Positions 8,767 through 17,968 of a DNA stretch of 64,000 nucleotides are shown here, piece by piece. Within the stretch, counting starts at the first letter, position 1. Each line of letters begins with the position of its first letter. The notes below the pieces were generated by a model. It had not been told where the DNA came from and did no database searches. It was given only the letters and a program-made list of their open reading frames with translations. The position numbers and the translations under genes were made by a program. Source of the stretch: Rubrivivax sp. (lineage in GTDB: Bacteria > Pseudomonadota > Gammaproteobacteria > Burkholderiales > Burkholderiaceae_C). The DNA is taken from the NCBI GenBank assembly GCA_021298085.1, contig JAJTDE010000004.1, positions 1 to 64,000 on the forward strand, written 5' to 3'.

Positions 8767-9561
8767 CTACATGGTCTTGAACTGGTGCACGTAGGCGCGG
8801 CTGACGGGCAGCTCGCGCGGGTGCTGGCGGATGCGCACAAAGAGCCGGCTGTTCTCGTCACGCCGGGTACCGGCCAGGTGCGCCAGGTTGACGATCGTGG
8901 AGCGGTGGACCTGCAGGAACTGCTGCGCGTCGAGCTGCTGCACCAGCTCGGCAATCGGTGTCCTGATGAGGTGCTCGGCCTGGGAGGTGATGACACACGT
9001 GTACTTGTCGTCGGCCTGGAAGTAGAGGACATCGCCTACGGCGATCTGGTGCGTCACGTCACCGGCACTGGCCCTGATCCAGCGCAGTGGCCCGCCGGTG
9101 CCCGGTGCAGGGCCCAGCTGACGCAAGGCCTGCATCAGGCCTGTGTCGGCCGGAGCCTCGTCGGGGTATGGACGCTCACGCCCAACCTGGAGCGTGCGCT
9201 GCAGCCTTTGCACCGTCTGCTGAAGCCGTTGGTTGGATACGGGCTTCAGCAGGTAGTCCAGGGCGGCTTGCTCGAAGGCCTGTACGGCAAACTCGTCGTA
9301 GGCCGTGACAAAGACGACGCGCGTGTCGCCCTCGATGCCTTGGGCGACTTCCAGCCCCGTCAAGCCAGGCATCTGGATGTCCAGGAAGGCCAGGTCGGGC
9401 TGCTCGGCGGCGATGCGCTGGGCCGCCTCCGCGCCGTTGCGCGCTGGCTCGAGCACCTGCAGCTGCGGCCACAGTGACAGCAGCTGTGCCGCCAAGGCAC
9501 GGGCCAGGTGCGGCTCATCGTCGGCGATGAGTGCGGTGATGGGTGGGCTGACGGTGCTCAT
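8767..9561 (-). CDS. LytTR-type response regulator (AlgR-like)
   Basis: A 264-residue response regulator: an N-terminal receiver with the acidic pair D14/D15, phospho-acceptor D61 in LAFLDIQMPG and the conserved Lys in LLKPV, followed by a C-terminal LytTR DNA-binding domain (about 150-260, with FLQVHRSTIVNLAHL). LytTR regulators bind paired 9-bp direct-repeat sites. The start overlaps the stop of the upstream kinase gene (ATGA), making a translationally coupled pair. The architecture equals AlgR of Pseudomonas. The target is not known, but the divergent AlgC-type mutase gene next door is a natural candidate. Confidence 0.92.
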   Translation of the reverse strand: MSTVSPPITALIADDEPHLARALAAQLLSLWPQLQVLEPARNGAEAAQRIAAEQPDLAFLDIQMPGLTGLEVAQGIEGDTRVVFVTAYDEFAVQAFEQAALDYLLKPVSNQRLQQTVQRLQRTLQVGRERPYPDEAPADTGLMQALRQLGPAPGTGGPLRWIRASAGDVTHQIAVGDVLYFQADDKYTCVITSQAEHLIRTPIAELVQQLDAQQFLQVHRSTIVNLAHLAGTRRDENSRLFVRIRQHPRELPVSRAYVHQFKTM

Positions 9562-10691
9562 CGGGATGACGCCTGGAGGTTCAGCGGCAGTGTCACACGC
9601 GCCAGTGTGCCGACATCCTGTTCCAGCAACTCCAGCCGTGCCTCGTCGCCGTACAGGCCACGCAGTCGTTCGCGCAGGTTCTGCAGCGCCATCCGCGCGC
9701 CCTTGCGGGGCGGGGCGCGCAGTCCGCGACCGTCGTCCTGCACCTCCAGGCGCAACTGGCCTCCTTCGGCCAGTGCCCGAACACTGACGCGGCCGCCGTT
9801 GAGCTGCGGCTCCAGGCCGTGGTGGATGGCGTTTTCCACCAAGGGCTGCAGGATCATCGGGGGCAGGTTGGCCAGCCGCACGTCGGGCGCGGCGTCGATG
9901 CTGAAACGCAGACGCTCGTCCATGCGTGTCTGCTGGACCTGCAGGTAAGCCTCGGCCAAGGCGAGTTCATCGCTCAGCGGGGCCTCGTGGCGCCGCAGGC
10001 CACCCAGTGACGCGCGCAGGTAGTCGGTGAACGAGCCCAGCATGGCCTTGGCACGTGCGGGTTCGTGGTCGATCAGGGCATGCACATTGGCCAGGGTGTT
10101 GAACAGGAAGTGCGGCTCCATCTGGCCCTGCAGCAGTCGCAGCTGGGCTTCGGTGACGCGCTTCTCGGCCTCGATCTGCCGCGCCTTGGCCTGGAAGTGC
10201 TTGTAGAAGATGAACGTCACCAGCACGGCCAGCAGGAAGGCGCCGACGACGGTCTCGGCGTTCCTGAAGGGGAACCAGCGCTTCTCCAGGATCAGGTTCG
10301 ACGCGACGAACGCGCCCATCGGCCAGCCGAGGGCCAGCCCTGCCAGTGGCACACCGGCAAAGAACAGGCTCTGCCCGCGCCGGCTGAAGGCCCGGATGCG
10401 CTCTGCACCCAGCAGCGGGACGAGCACGGCAAACAGGCCATGGATGCACGCACCGATGATCCAGGAGACCACGAGATTGGCCAGCAACCACTGGCCCGCG
10501 CCCGCCCAGCTGGGCAGCCGGCCCGACCCTGTCGCCAGCGTGGCCAACCCCAGCACAAAGAAGCAAAGCCCCACGACGCTGCTGAAGACAAAGGTCCACA
10601 GCAGCTGCAACCATCCAGGGCCTACGGCCCGCAGGTCATTGGCGTACCAGGAGCGCCAGGAGGCGCGCAACATGTCTTTGTCGATCTTCAT
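9558..10691 (-). CDS. LytS/AlgZ-type sensor histidine kinase
   Basis: A 377-residue inner-membrane kinase. Four hydrophobic segments occupy about residues 28-165 with no sizeable periplasmic loop, followed by a coiled stretch (about 165-190) and the HisKA_7TM-like/His_kinase domain, with phospho-acceptor H194 in MEPHFLFNTL. The ATP-binding region has N-box VENAIHHGLEP and G-box DDGRG. The ATG at 10691 is preferred: an open frame extends to 10928, but the extra residues are Cys/Pro/Arg-rich and unlike the family. The next gene, the regulator, starts within its stop codon. The stimulus is unknown. Confidence 0.9.
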   Translation of the reverse strand: MKIDKDMLRASWRSWYANDLRAVGPGWLQLLWTFVFSSVVGLCFFVLGLATLATGSGRLPSWAGAGQWLLANLVVSWIIGACIHGLFAVLVPLLGAERIRAFSRRGQSLFFAGVPLAGLALGWPMGAFVASNLILEKRWFPFRNAETVVGAFLLAVLVTFIFYKHFQAKARQIEAEKRVTEAQLRLLQGQMEPHFLFNTLANVHALIDHEPARAKAMLGSFTDYLRASLGGLRRHEAPLSDELALAEAYLQVQQTRMDERLRFSIDAAPDVRLANLPPMILQPLVENAIHHGLEPQLNGGRVSVRALAEGGQLRLEVQDDGRGLRAPPRKGARMALQNLRERLRGLYGDEARLELLEQDVGTLARVTLPLNLQASSR

Positions 10692-11058
10692 GGCCTGGCA
10701 GTGTAGAAACCGGCACCCACCCCGGCCACTGGGTGCCGACGAATCGACAGCTGGCGCGACGCCTGGACAGCGCGCTGCGCCAACGAGAGGACGGTCGCCG
10801 CTGCAGCCCTGGCACCTGCACACACTCTGAGCCTCCAGGGCCGCACGTGCCCTGCAGCGGGCGCTGCAGGTGTGAACGGTTGTTGCCAAAGGCGGCATCG
10901 CCCCCTCGTCCACAGGGGCGCTTGTCAAGGTCCCTGCCTACAATCGCTGCCTTCGCTTTGCCGTACTCAGGGTTTTGCAGCCAAAGCCTTGCGTCACGCA
11001 GCGCGCTCCTGCGGCACCCACCCGGCTTCGACCTGGCACCGACCTGGCACCCACCTCC
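10692..11058. promoter_or_regulatory. Divergent control region between AlgZ-like kinase and manB/algC
   Basis: This 367-base gap holds no convincing gene. It contains a perfect 8-bp inverted repeat, CCTGCAGC (10851-10858) and GCTGCAGG (10863-10870) around GGGC, and a candidate -10 TACAAT at 10939-10944 facing manB. No good -35 stands 16-18 bases upstream of it. On the minus strand the segment 10872-10880 reads ACCGTTCAC, a partial match to the AlgR box of Pseudomonas (ACCGTTCGTC). It could serve both divergent units. Confidence 0.45.
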
Positions 11059-12447
11059 ATGAACGTCACCGCTTCCATCTTCAAGGCCTACGACATCCGC
11101 GGCATCGTCGGCAAGACCATCGACGAAACCTTCGCCGAGCACCTGGGCCGCGCCTTTGGCACCGAGGCCGTCCTGGCCGGTGAAAAGGCCGTGGTGGTGG
11201 GCCGCGACGGCCGCCTGTCAGGCCCGGGTCTGGCCGCTGCGCTCATTCGTGGCCTGGCCTCGACGGGGCTGGACGTGGTGGACCTGGGCCCGGTCACCAC
11301 CCCGATGCTCTACTACGTGGCCGCCACGCGTGGCCAGTACGGCTGCCACAGCGGCATCCAGGTCACGGGCAGCCACAACCCGAAGGACTACAACGGCTTC
11401 AAGATGGTGCTGGCCGGCCGTGCCATCTACGGCGAGGACATCCAGGGTCTGCGTCGCCGCATCGAGGCCGAACGCTACTTCCAGGGGCCCGGCCGCACGG
11501 CGCCGATGAACATCCTGGCCGAGTACACCCAGCGCGTGGCAGGTGACTGCACGCTGGCCCGCCCGATGAAGATCGTCGTGGATTCCGGCAACGGCATTCC
11601 CGGTGCGTCGTCACCCGGCGTGCTGCGCGCCTTGGGCTGCGAGGTCACCGAGCTGTACTCCGAGGTCGACGGCGACTTCCCCAACCACCACCCTGATCCG
11701 AGCAAGCCCGAGAACCTGGCCGACCTGATCGCCGCCGTGCGCGACAGTGACGCGGAACTCGGCCTGGCTTTCGACGGCGACGGTGACCGCCTGGGCATCG
11801 TCACCAAGGACGGCCAGATCATCTACCCCGACCGGCAGATCATGCTGCTCGCACGTGACGTGCTGTCGCGCAACCCGGGTGCGTCCATCATCTACGACGT
11901 CAAGTGCAGCCAGCGGCTGGCCCCGGTCATCCGCGAGGCCGGCGGCCAGCCCATGATGTACAAGACCGGGCATTCGCTGATCAAGGCCAAGCTGAAGGAA
12001 ACCGGCGCACCGTTTGCCGGCGAGATGAGCGGCCACATCTTCTTTGCCGAACGCTGGTACGGCTTCGACGACGCCACCTACACGGCCGCACGTGTGTTGG
12101 AGATCCTCTCGCGCAGTGATGACCCCAGTGCGGTGCTCAACGGCCTGCCCACCAGCTACAACACGCCCGAGCTGAATGTGCCCTGTGCCGAAGGCGAGCC
12201 GGCGCGGGTGGTGGCTGAACTCCAGCGTTCGGCCAAGTTTCCGGGGGCTGAGCTGTGCACCATCGACGGCTTGCGCGCCGATTACCCCGATGGCTTTGGC
12301 CTGATTCGCGCTTCCAACACCACACCGGTGCTGGTGATGCGATTCGAGGGACACACCCCCGAGGCCCTGCAGCGCATCGAAAAGCACTTCATGGCGGCCC
12401 TGAGGGCCGTCAAGCCTGACGCGCAGTTTGCCGCGCCGGCACACTGA
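11059..12447 (+). CDS. Phosphomannomutase/phosphoglucomutase (AlgC/ManB type)
   Basis: A 462-residue cytosolic alpha-D-phosphohexomutase interconverting mannose-6-P/mannose-1-P and glucose-6-P/glucose-1-P, supplying GDP-mannose and UDP-glucose for LPS, exopolysaccharide and other glycans. The active serine is S105 in TGSHNPKDYNG, the metal loop is DGDGDR, the sugar loop is GEMSGH and the phosphate loop is near the C-terminus (RASNTTP). The ATG at 11059 is chosen because the N-terminal FKAYDIRG block follows directly. An upstream in-frame extension has no such support. It lies 49 bases before waaA and divergent from the AlgZ/AlgR-like pair. Confidence 0.93.
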   Translation: MNVTASIFKAYDIRGIVGKTIDETFAEHLGRAFGTEAVLAGEKAVVVGRDGRLSGPGLAAALIRGLASTGLDVVDLGPVTTPMLYYVAATRGQYGCHSGIQVTGSHNPKDYNGFKMVLAGRAIYGEDIQGLRRRIEAERYFQGPGRTAPMNILAEYTQRVAGDCTLARPMKIVVDSGNGIPGASSPGVLRALGCEVTELYSEVDGDFPNHHPDPSKPENLADLIAAVRDSDAELGLAFDGDGDRLGIVTKDGQIIYPDRQIMLLARDVLSRNPGASIIYDVKCSQRLAPVIREAGGQPMMYKTGHSLIKAKLKETGAPFAGEMSGHIFFAERWYGFDDATYTAARVLEILSRSDDPSAVLNGLPTSYNTPELNVPCAEGEPARVVAELQRSAKFPGAELCTIDGLRADYPDGFGLIRASNTTPVLVMRFEGHTPEALQRIEKHFMAALRAVKPDAQFAAPAH

Positions 12448-12496
12448 ACGGCGCCCCCCTTGACTTGCCGCACCCACTTCCCGAGCTGACGCCCGC

Positions 12497-13777
12497 GTGA
12501 TTCGCCTGCTGTATTCGGCCATGCTCTGGCTGGCCACGCCGCTCTATGTGCTGCGCCTGCTGTGGCGCAGCCTGGCCGAGCCGCTGTACCGCGTGAACAT
12601 CGCCGGCCGCTTCGGGTGGGGCGGGCAACCCGCGCGGCCCGACTGTGTCTGGGTGCATGCGGTGTCCCTGGGTGAGGCTCGTGCGGCCGAACCCATGATC
12701 GCGGCCATGCGTCAGCTCGACCCGAAGGTTTCGGTATTGCTGACGCACAGCACGGCCACGGGCTGCCAGGCCGGCCGCAGCCTCCTGCGTCCGGGCGACA
12801 TCCAGGCCTGGTTTCCCTATGACACACCCGGTGCGGTGAAGCGCTTCCTGCGGCGTCACCGGCCCAGCCTGTGCGTGCTGATGGAAACTGAGGTCTGGCC
12901 CAACGTGATTCACTACGCCGGCCGACACAAGGTGCCCGTGGTGCTGGCCAATGCGCGCCTCAGTGAACGCAGCCTGGCCAAAGCTGAACGTTTTGCCTGG
13001 CTGCTCAAGCCGGCGCTCGCGGGTCTGGCACAGGCCCTGGCACAGACCGAAGACGACGCCTACCGCCTGCGCAAGGCGGGTGCCCGCCAGGTGCGTGTCA
13101 TCGGCAACCTGAAGTTTGACATGACACCGCCGCCCAAGGTGCTGGCGCGCGGGCTGGATTGGCGCCAACGGCTGACCCGCTATGTGGTGCTGGCGGCCAG
13201 CACCCGCAATGGCGAGGAGTGGCCCCTGCTGGAAGCCTGGGTCAACCTGCCTGCCCCGCGTCCGCTGCTGCTGCTGGTTCCGCGCCATCCGCAGCGCTTC
13301 GACGACGTGGCGCAGCTGGTGGTCAAGAGCGGCTTGCGCCTGCGCCGGCGCAGCGAGTTTGGCGACGCAGCCCCCCCTGGGGCTGAACAGGCGGACGTCT
13401 GGCTGGGTGACACCGTCGGCGAGATGCCCATGTACTACGGCATGTCGGACGTGGCCCTGCTGGGGGGCAGCTTCGCGCCGCTGGGTGGTCAGAACCTGAT
13501 CGAGGCTGCGGCCTGTGGCTGCCCGCTGGTGATGGGCCCGCACACCTTCAACTTTGCGCATGCGGCGCAGATGGCCAAGGCTGCCGGGGCCGCCATGCGG
13601 GTGCAGACGCTGCCCGAGGGTGTACTGGCCGCGGTGCGCCTGGCCCGCGACCCCGAACGCAACGCCTGGGTCGAGCGCGCCCTGGGGTTTGCGGCGTCCC
13701 ATCGTGGCGCCGCCAAGCGGATGGGTGAAGCGGCACTGCGCGCGCGCAACGCCGGCCTGGACCACGGCTGGCGCTGA
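12497..13777 (+). CDS. waaA: 3-deoxy-D-manno-octulosonic acid (Kdo) transferase
   Basis: A 426-residue membrane-anchored glycosyltransferase (GT-B fold) that adds Kdo to lipid IVA, the first step of LPS core assembly at the inner face of the inner membrane. A hydrophobic N-terminal anchor (LLYSAMLWLATPLYVLRLLW) precedes the Kdo transferase N-domain with GRFG and VWVHAVSLGE, and the C-domain has LLGGSFAPLGGQNLIEAAACG, the donor-binding signature. The start is GTG at 12497. It follows the phosphohexomutase gene and ends 20 bases before the convergent DUF1501 gene. The number of Kdo residues added cannot be read from sequence. Confidence 0.94.
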   Translation: MIRLLYSAMLWLATPLYVLRLLWRSLAEPLYRVNIAGRFGWGGQPARPDCVWVHAVSLGEARAAEPMIAAMRQLDPKVSVLLTHSTATGCQAGRSLLRPGDIQAWFPYDTPGAVKRFLRRHRPSLCVLMETEVWPNVIHYAGRHKVPVVLANARLSERSLAKAERFAWLLKPALAGLAQALAQTEDDAYRLRKAGARQVRVIGNLKFDMTPPPKVLARGLDWRQRLTRYVVLAASTRNGEEWPLLEAWVNLPAPRPLLLLVPRHPQRFDDVAQLVVKSGLRLRRRSEFGDAAPPGAEQADVWLGDTVGEMPMYYGMSDVALLGGSFAPLGGQNLIEAAACGCPLVMGPHTFNFAHAAQMAKAAGAAMRVQTLPEGVLAAVRLARDPERNAWVERALGFAASHRGAAKRMGEAALRARNAGLDHGWR

Positions 13778-13778
13778 A

Positions 13779-13791
13779 CCCGCTGAGCGGG
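13779..13791. terminator. Short hairpin between convergent waaA and DUF1501 genes
   Basis: CCCGC (13779-13783), TGA, GCGGG (13787-13791) form a 5-bp stem in the 20-base gap between two converging genes. There is no T-run on either strand, so it is at best a weak bidirectional terminator. Confidence 0.3.
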
Positions 13792-13797
13792 CCTGTG

Positions 13798-15033
13798 TCA
13801 GCCCCGCAGCAGGTCCATCGGTGCGACGGCGCTGCTGCCCGGAAACACCTCGTTGTCCAGGCGCTGCCGGGTCAGCCCGAACTGCTGCACCAGCAGCCCC
13901 TTCATGGCCGCGCGGATGTCCAGCGTGATGCGCAGGTCGCGTCCTTCGTGGCGCTGGGCCTTGGCCAGCCCCGGCCAATCGGCGATGACCCGGCCCCCGC
14001 GCACCGCGCCGCCCAGCAGGAAGGCGGCCGAGCCGGTGCCGTGGTCCGTGCCCTGGGTGCCATTGATGGCCACTTCGCGGCCAAACTCGGTGACCACCAG
14101 CACGGCAGTGCGGCGCCAGGTGTCAGCGCCCAGCGGGCCGCCTTGCAAGCCGTCCTTGAGCGCCTGCAGGCCAGCATCCAGCACCTGCAGGTTCCCGCCC
14201 AGGCCACCCTGCAGGCTGGCCTGGCCGGCATGGGTGTCCCAGCCGCCCATCTCCAGCACCAGGGCCTGAGGCCCGGTGGGTTGAGCGGCAAACTCCGCCG
14301 CCTTGCGAAACAGGTCGATGACGCCCTGGCGTCCGGCCGCCGGGCTGCGCGGCTCGCCCATGCCCGCCATGGCCGGGTCTTCGCGGAGGCCACGCGCGCG
14401 CGTCAGTGCGCGCGCCAGGTCGGGGTCGCGGGTGTAGAGCTGCGCCAGCCGGCTCACCAGGTCCTGCGAAGGCTCCGGCAGGGCCGACGGTGCCCAGGTG
14501 TCGGTCAGGCCGGACCCCCGCAGCAGCAGCGGCACGGCGGTGCTCATGGCCATCGTGCGGCGTTGATCAGCCCCCAAGGCCCGCGCGAGCCAGCCGGTGG
14601 TGAGTTCGTAAGGACGGCTCCCACCCGATTCCAGCACCTGCTGGGCGTCGAAGTGCGAACGCTCGCGGTAGGGCAGGCCGGTGGCGTGCATCACCAGCGC
14701 CTCGCCGCCCTGGTACATGGCATGGAACTGGGCCAGGCTGGGGTGCAGGGCAAAGATGCCATCCAGGGCCAGCACGGGCGATGCGGTGACGGCCAGCGCG
14801 CCGCGCGCCTCGGCAAAGGCGGGGTCACCGGGTGCCTGCACGGCCGCCAGCCCGTCCAGGCCGCCGCGCAGCAACACCACCACCAGGCGCTGGCCGTCCG
14901 GCCGAGCGGGCGCTGCCCAGCCGCTCACGGCGGCCCAGGGGGCCGTACCGGCCACGGCGCAACGGGCGACAAACGCACGGCGTCCGGGTGAGAAGGTCGG
15001 TGGGGTGCCGGTGGGTGTGGGGCGCAGGCGCAT
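13798..15033 (-). CDS. DUF1501 family exported protein
   Basis: A 411-residue protein of the DUF1501 family (sulfatase/alkaline-phosphatase-like fold by family knowledge), function unknown. The N-terminus has an Arg-Arg pair followed by a hydrophobic stretch (GRRAFVARCAVAGTAPWAAV), which looks like a Tat signal. The family core LVVVLLRGGLDGLAA and the HGTGSAAFLLG segment near the end are present. The ATG at 15033 is preferred over a longer frame reaching 15234 because it places the signal at the N-terminus. It follows the DUF1800 gene by 26 bases, the usual pairing for these two families. Confidence 0.85.
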   Translation of the reverse strand: MRLRPTPTGTPPTFSPGRRAFVARCAVAGTAPWAAVSGWAAPARPDGQRLVVVLLRGGLDGLAAVQAPGDPAFAEARGALAVTASPVLALDGIFALHPSLAQFHAMYQGGEALVMHATGLPYRERSHFDAQQVLESGGSRPYELTTGWLARALGADQRRTMAMSTAVPLLLRGSGLTDTWAPSALPEPSQDLVSRLAQLYTRDPDLARALTRARGLREDPAMAGMGEPRSPAAGRQGVIDLFRKAAEFAAQPTGPQALVLEMGGWDTHAGQASLQGGLGGNLQVLDAGLQALKDGLQGGPLGADTWRRTAVLVVTEFGREVAINGTQGTDHGTGSAAFLLGGAVRGGRVIADWPGLAKAQRHEGRDLRITLDIRAAMKGLLVQQFGLTRQRLDNEVFPGSSAVAPMDLLRG

Positions 15034-15059
15034 GGTTCGGTCTCCGGTCAAGGAAGGGT

Positions 15060-16484
15060 TCAGCGGCGCTGGAATTCGGGTGCGAGCAGCAGCAGCGCCA
15101 GCGCCTGTGGGCCATCGGCGGCCCGATCGATCTGGCGTGCCGTGGCCTCGCTCAAGGCCGGGCCCAGGGCGCGCCTGGCCAAGGCGCGGGCATCCAGCCG
15201 TTGGCCGGCGCGGTCGGCCAGGCGGGTGGCCCATTCGACGCGTCGCCAGACCGCCTCCGGCCCCAGCCAGTCTTCCTGACGATCAGGCCACCCAGCAGGT
15301 GACGGGGCTGCGTGCAGCCGCTGGCCCAGGCTGCTCACGCCACCGTCGGGTTGACGCGCCAGCACCTCGGTGCCAGCACCCACCAGGCGGTAGGCGGACA
15401 CCACAAACTCCTGGGGTGTCTTGAGCTTGGTCGGTGTCGGGTCCCAGGCCTCGGGCGATTCGATCAAGGCCTGGTAGACGGCGCTCAGCTGGCCCTGGCT
15501 GGCGCTGTAGCGTTCGGCCAGCCGCCGCACCAGGCTGGCTGGCGGGTCATCGGCCACAAAGTGCCGCGCCAGCTTGGTGGCCAGCCAGTGCGCCGTCGCA
15601 GGGTGCTGCGCCAGGTGCTCCAGCACACGCTCCAGACCCGAGGGCCCTTCGGGCACCTGCAGGCCCAGCAGCGCCTTGCTGCCGGGCTCGTGCCAGGCGG
15701 CATCAAAACCCGCGATGGCTGCACCGGGCGCCAGGTTGGCGGCGTCGGCAGGCCGATAGACCAGCCGCCAGCCGGTGAGCACGGCGGCAAAGGCTGTCAC
15801 GTCGGCTTGTGTGTAGGCCTTGGACGCGGCACCCAGGGTGTGCAGTTCCAGCACTTCACGGGCCAGGTTTTCGTTCAGGCCGGAAGGGGCCGGGCGCATG
15901 TCGCCAGGCATGCTCGCCATGCGCTCCTGGCGTGCCAGGCGTGCCTGGCGGGCCATCGCAGCGCGTGAGCGTGGGCCCATCGAGCGTTCGTTGTCGAGGT
16001 AGCGCAGCATCGCGCCGTGGGTGGCTGCGGCGCGCAGCATGTCCAGGAAACGGCCGGCGATGTGGGGCCGGATGGCCTCGCGCTCGAAGGCGCCACACAG
16101 CCCGCGCATGGTGCCCTTGGTGGTGGCCACGGTGAAGTGGTTGCTCCAGAAGGCCACGAGCCGCTCGGCAAGGGGCTGGCGGGTGGTGATGCCGCTGGCC
16201 ATCACCGCGCGGACGTCGCCCTGGACGATCTGGCGCAGGTTCTCTCCGTAGGCGGCCTCGGTGGCGGCAGCGCTGCTGGCCGCCTGCTGGGCTGCCTGGA
16301 AGCGGGCCTGAGCCCTTACACCGTCGACCAGTGTTGCCAGGCCCTGGCCGGGGGGCATCTCCGCGGGGCCGATCTGCTGCATCAGCCACTGCGCCGGGTC
16401 TGCACCGGTGACCGCGAGATCAGGTTCACCCAGGCCAAACCGGTGCGCGGCAACCCAGGCCTTGGTCAATGTACTTGGCGCCAT
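15060..16484 (-). CDS. DUF1800 family protein
   Basis: A 474-residue protein of the DUF1800 family, function unknown. Recognisable family blocks are AAHRFGLG near residue 13, FWSNHF near 112, NENLAREVLELHTLG near 203 and the C-terminal PLKTPQEFVVSAYR-like segment (here TKLKTPQEFVVSAYR). No clear signal peptide is visible, so it may depend on its Tat-exported DUF1501 partner for export. The pair is probably an operon reading toward waaA. Its upstream neighbour tolC ends 100 bases away, with its start further upstream, so read-through from tolC is possible. Confidence 0.85.
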   Translation of the reverse strand: MAPSTLTKAWVAAHRFGLGEPDLAVTGADPAQWLMQQIGPAEMPPGQGLATLVDGVRAQARFQAAQQAASSAAATEAAYGENLRQIVQGDVRAVMASGITTRQPLAERLVAFWSNHFTVATTKGTMRGLCGAFEREAIRPHIAGRFLDMLRAAATHGAMLRYLDNERSMGPRSRAAMARQARLARQERMASMPGDMRPAPSGLNENLAREVLELHTLGAASKAYTQADVTAFAAVLTGWRLVYRPADAANLAPGAAIAGFDAAWHEPGSKALLGLQVPEGPSGLERVLEHLAQHPATAHWLATKLARHFVADDPPASLVRRLAERYSASQGQLSAVYQALIESPEAWDPTPTKLKTPQEFVVSAYRLVGAGTEVLARQPDGGVSSLGQRLHAAPSPAGWPDRQEDWLGPEAVWRRVEWATRLADRAGQRLDARALARRALGPALSEATARQIDRAADGPQALALLLLAPEFQRR

Positions 16485-16584
16485 CGTGGCCCCTTTGCTG
16501 ACGATGGATGTCAGTGTGCCCGGGACGCGGGGTTCGCTGATGGCTGCCGCACGGACGCGGCGTAAAGATCTGTGAAGCCTGACC

Positions 16585-17901
16585 TCAGCGCATCAGCATC
16601 GCGTTCAGGGGGCGCAGGTCGTTGGCCTGCAGCACGCCAGAGGCCTGGCGCAACCGCAGGTTGGCCAGCAGCACCTCGTAGCGGGCGCGGGCGAGGTCTC
16701 GCTGGGTGGTGAACAGCTGCGTCTGCGCGTTCAGCACGTCCAGGTTGACCCGCACGCCCACGCGGTAGCCGAGCTGCGTGGCTTCCAGGGCCAGTTGGCT
16801 GGACGCCTCGGCCGCTTCCAGGGCCTTGACCTGCGCCATGCCCGACTGCAGCCCGAAGAAGGCTTGCCGCGTCGCCTGCGACACCGCACGGCGTGCGGCC
16901 TCCAGATCGTTGCGGGACTTCTCTTCCAGCGCCACGGTTTCCTTCAGGCGGTTCTCGACAGCGCCTCCGGTGTAGAGCGGCCAGTTCAGCTGCACGCCCA
17001 CCGAGACGCTCTTGCTGGTGCCGGGGCTGTTGGCCAGGCGGCCGCTGGCATCGGTGGCGCCCACCGAGCCGACGGCATCCACCGTGGGCAGCTTGCCCGC
17101 GCGGGCCTTGTCAACTTCCAGCTGCGCCACTTCCAGGCCCAGCCGGGCCCGGTTGATGGCCGGATGGGCCGATTCGCTCTGGTTGACCCAGGGCAGTACG
17201 TCAGCGGGCTGCACTGCCGGCAGTGCGACGGGCTTGGCCAGCCCCTTGGGCGCCACGTTGTTGCGGCCGACGATCTGGTCGAGCGCGATGCGCTTGGTGC
17301 GCAGGTCGTTCTCCGCGGCCAGTTCCTGGGCGGTGGCGAGGTCGAAACGCGCCTGGGCTTCGCGGGTGTCCGTGATGGTGGCGGTGCCGACCTCGAAGTT
17401 GCGCTTGGCCGAGGCCAGCTGCTCGGTGATGGCCGCCTTGCTGGCCTTGGAGGTGGCCAGCGCGTCCTGGGCGGCCAGCACGTCGAAATACGCCTGACTG
17501 ACCCGAATGATCAGGTCCTGTTCGGCGCTGGTCAGATCAGACTGCGCCAGCGTCAGGGCCTTCTGGGCCTGGGCCTGTGTGACCGAGTTGGCCCGGTTGA
17601 ACAAGGGATAGCGCGTGCCCAGGTTGACGCCCACCGAGTTGGAGTTGCCGTCGACGCTGGGGAGGTCCAACCGCGTGAGGGTGGCACTGGATGTCAGGCT
17701 CGCCGACGGGCGGCTCAAGGCGCCAGCCTGGGCGGCGCGAAACTCGGCCGACTTGGCCTGCGCCTGTGCCGCCAGGAAGCTGGCGTCGTAGGCGCGGGCA
17801 GCGTCATAGAGTTCCTGCAGGTTCTGGGCGAACGCTGCCGGTGCCACGGACGCCAGGGCCAGTGTCAGCACGGCCATCAGCCTGGTTCGTGGGTAGCGCA
17901 T
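16585..17901 (-). CDS. tolC: TolC family outer-membrane channel protein
   Basis: A 438-residue outer-membrane efflux protein that forms the trimeric exit duct for tripartite pumps and type I secretion. It begins with a signal peptide (hydrophobic MAVLTLALASVAPAAFAQ ending in an AxA-type site) and then two repeats of the outer-membrane efflux domain, rich in Ala/Gln/Leu heptads (e.g. LSRPSASLTSSATLTR, LGYRVGVRVNLDVLNAQTQLF). It lies 67 bases after pcm and downstream of an RND pump operon that has no duct gene of its own, so it likely serves that pump and others. Confidence 0.92.
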   Translation of the reverse strand: MRYPRTRLMAVLTLALASVAPAAFAQNLQELYDAARAYDASFLAAQAQAKSAEFRAAQAGALSRPSASLTSSATLTRLDLPSVDGNSNSVGVNLGTRYPLFNRANSVTQAQAQKALTLAQSDLTSAEQDLIIRVSQAYFDVLAAQDALATSKASKAAITEQLASAKRNFEVGTATITDTREAQARFDLATAQELAAENDLRTKRIALDQIVGRNNVAPKGLAKPVALPAVQPADVLPWVNQSESAHPAINRARLGLEVAQLEVDKARAGKLPTVDAVGSVGATDASGRLANSPGTSKSVSVGVQLNWPLYTGGAVENRLKETVALEEKSRNDLEAARRAVSQATRQAFFGLQSGMAQVKALEAAEASSQLALEATQLGYRVGVRVNLDVLNAQTQLFTTQRDLARARYEVLLANLRLRQASGVLQANDLRPLNAMLMR

Positions 17902-17968
17902 GGGTTGTGTCCTTGGTGATGGCAGTGCCAGGGTGGCCGCCGTTGAACAGGTGTAGGGGACTCTGGCG

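Noticed and set aside
10692..10928. An N-terminal extension of the AlgZ-like kinase.
   Set aside because: The 79 added residues are Cys/Arg/Pro-rich, precede the typical start and cover the divergent control region.
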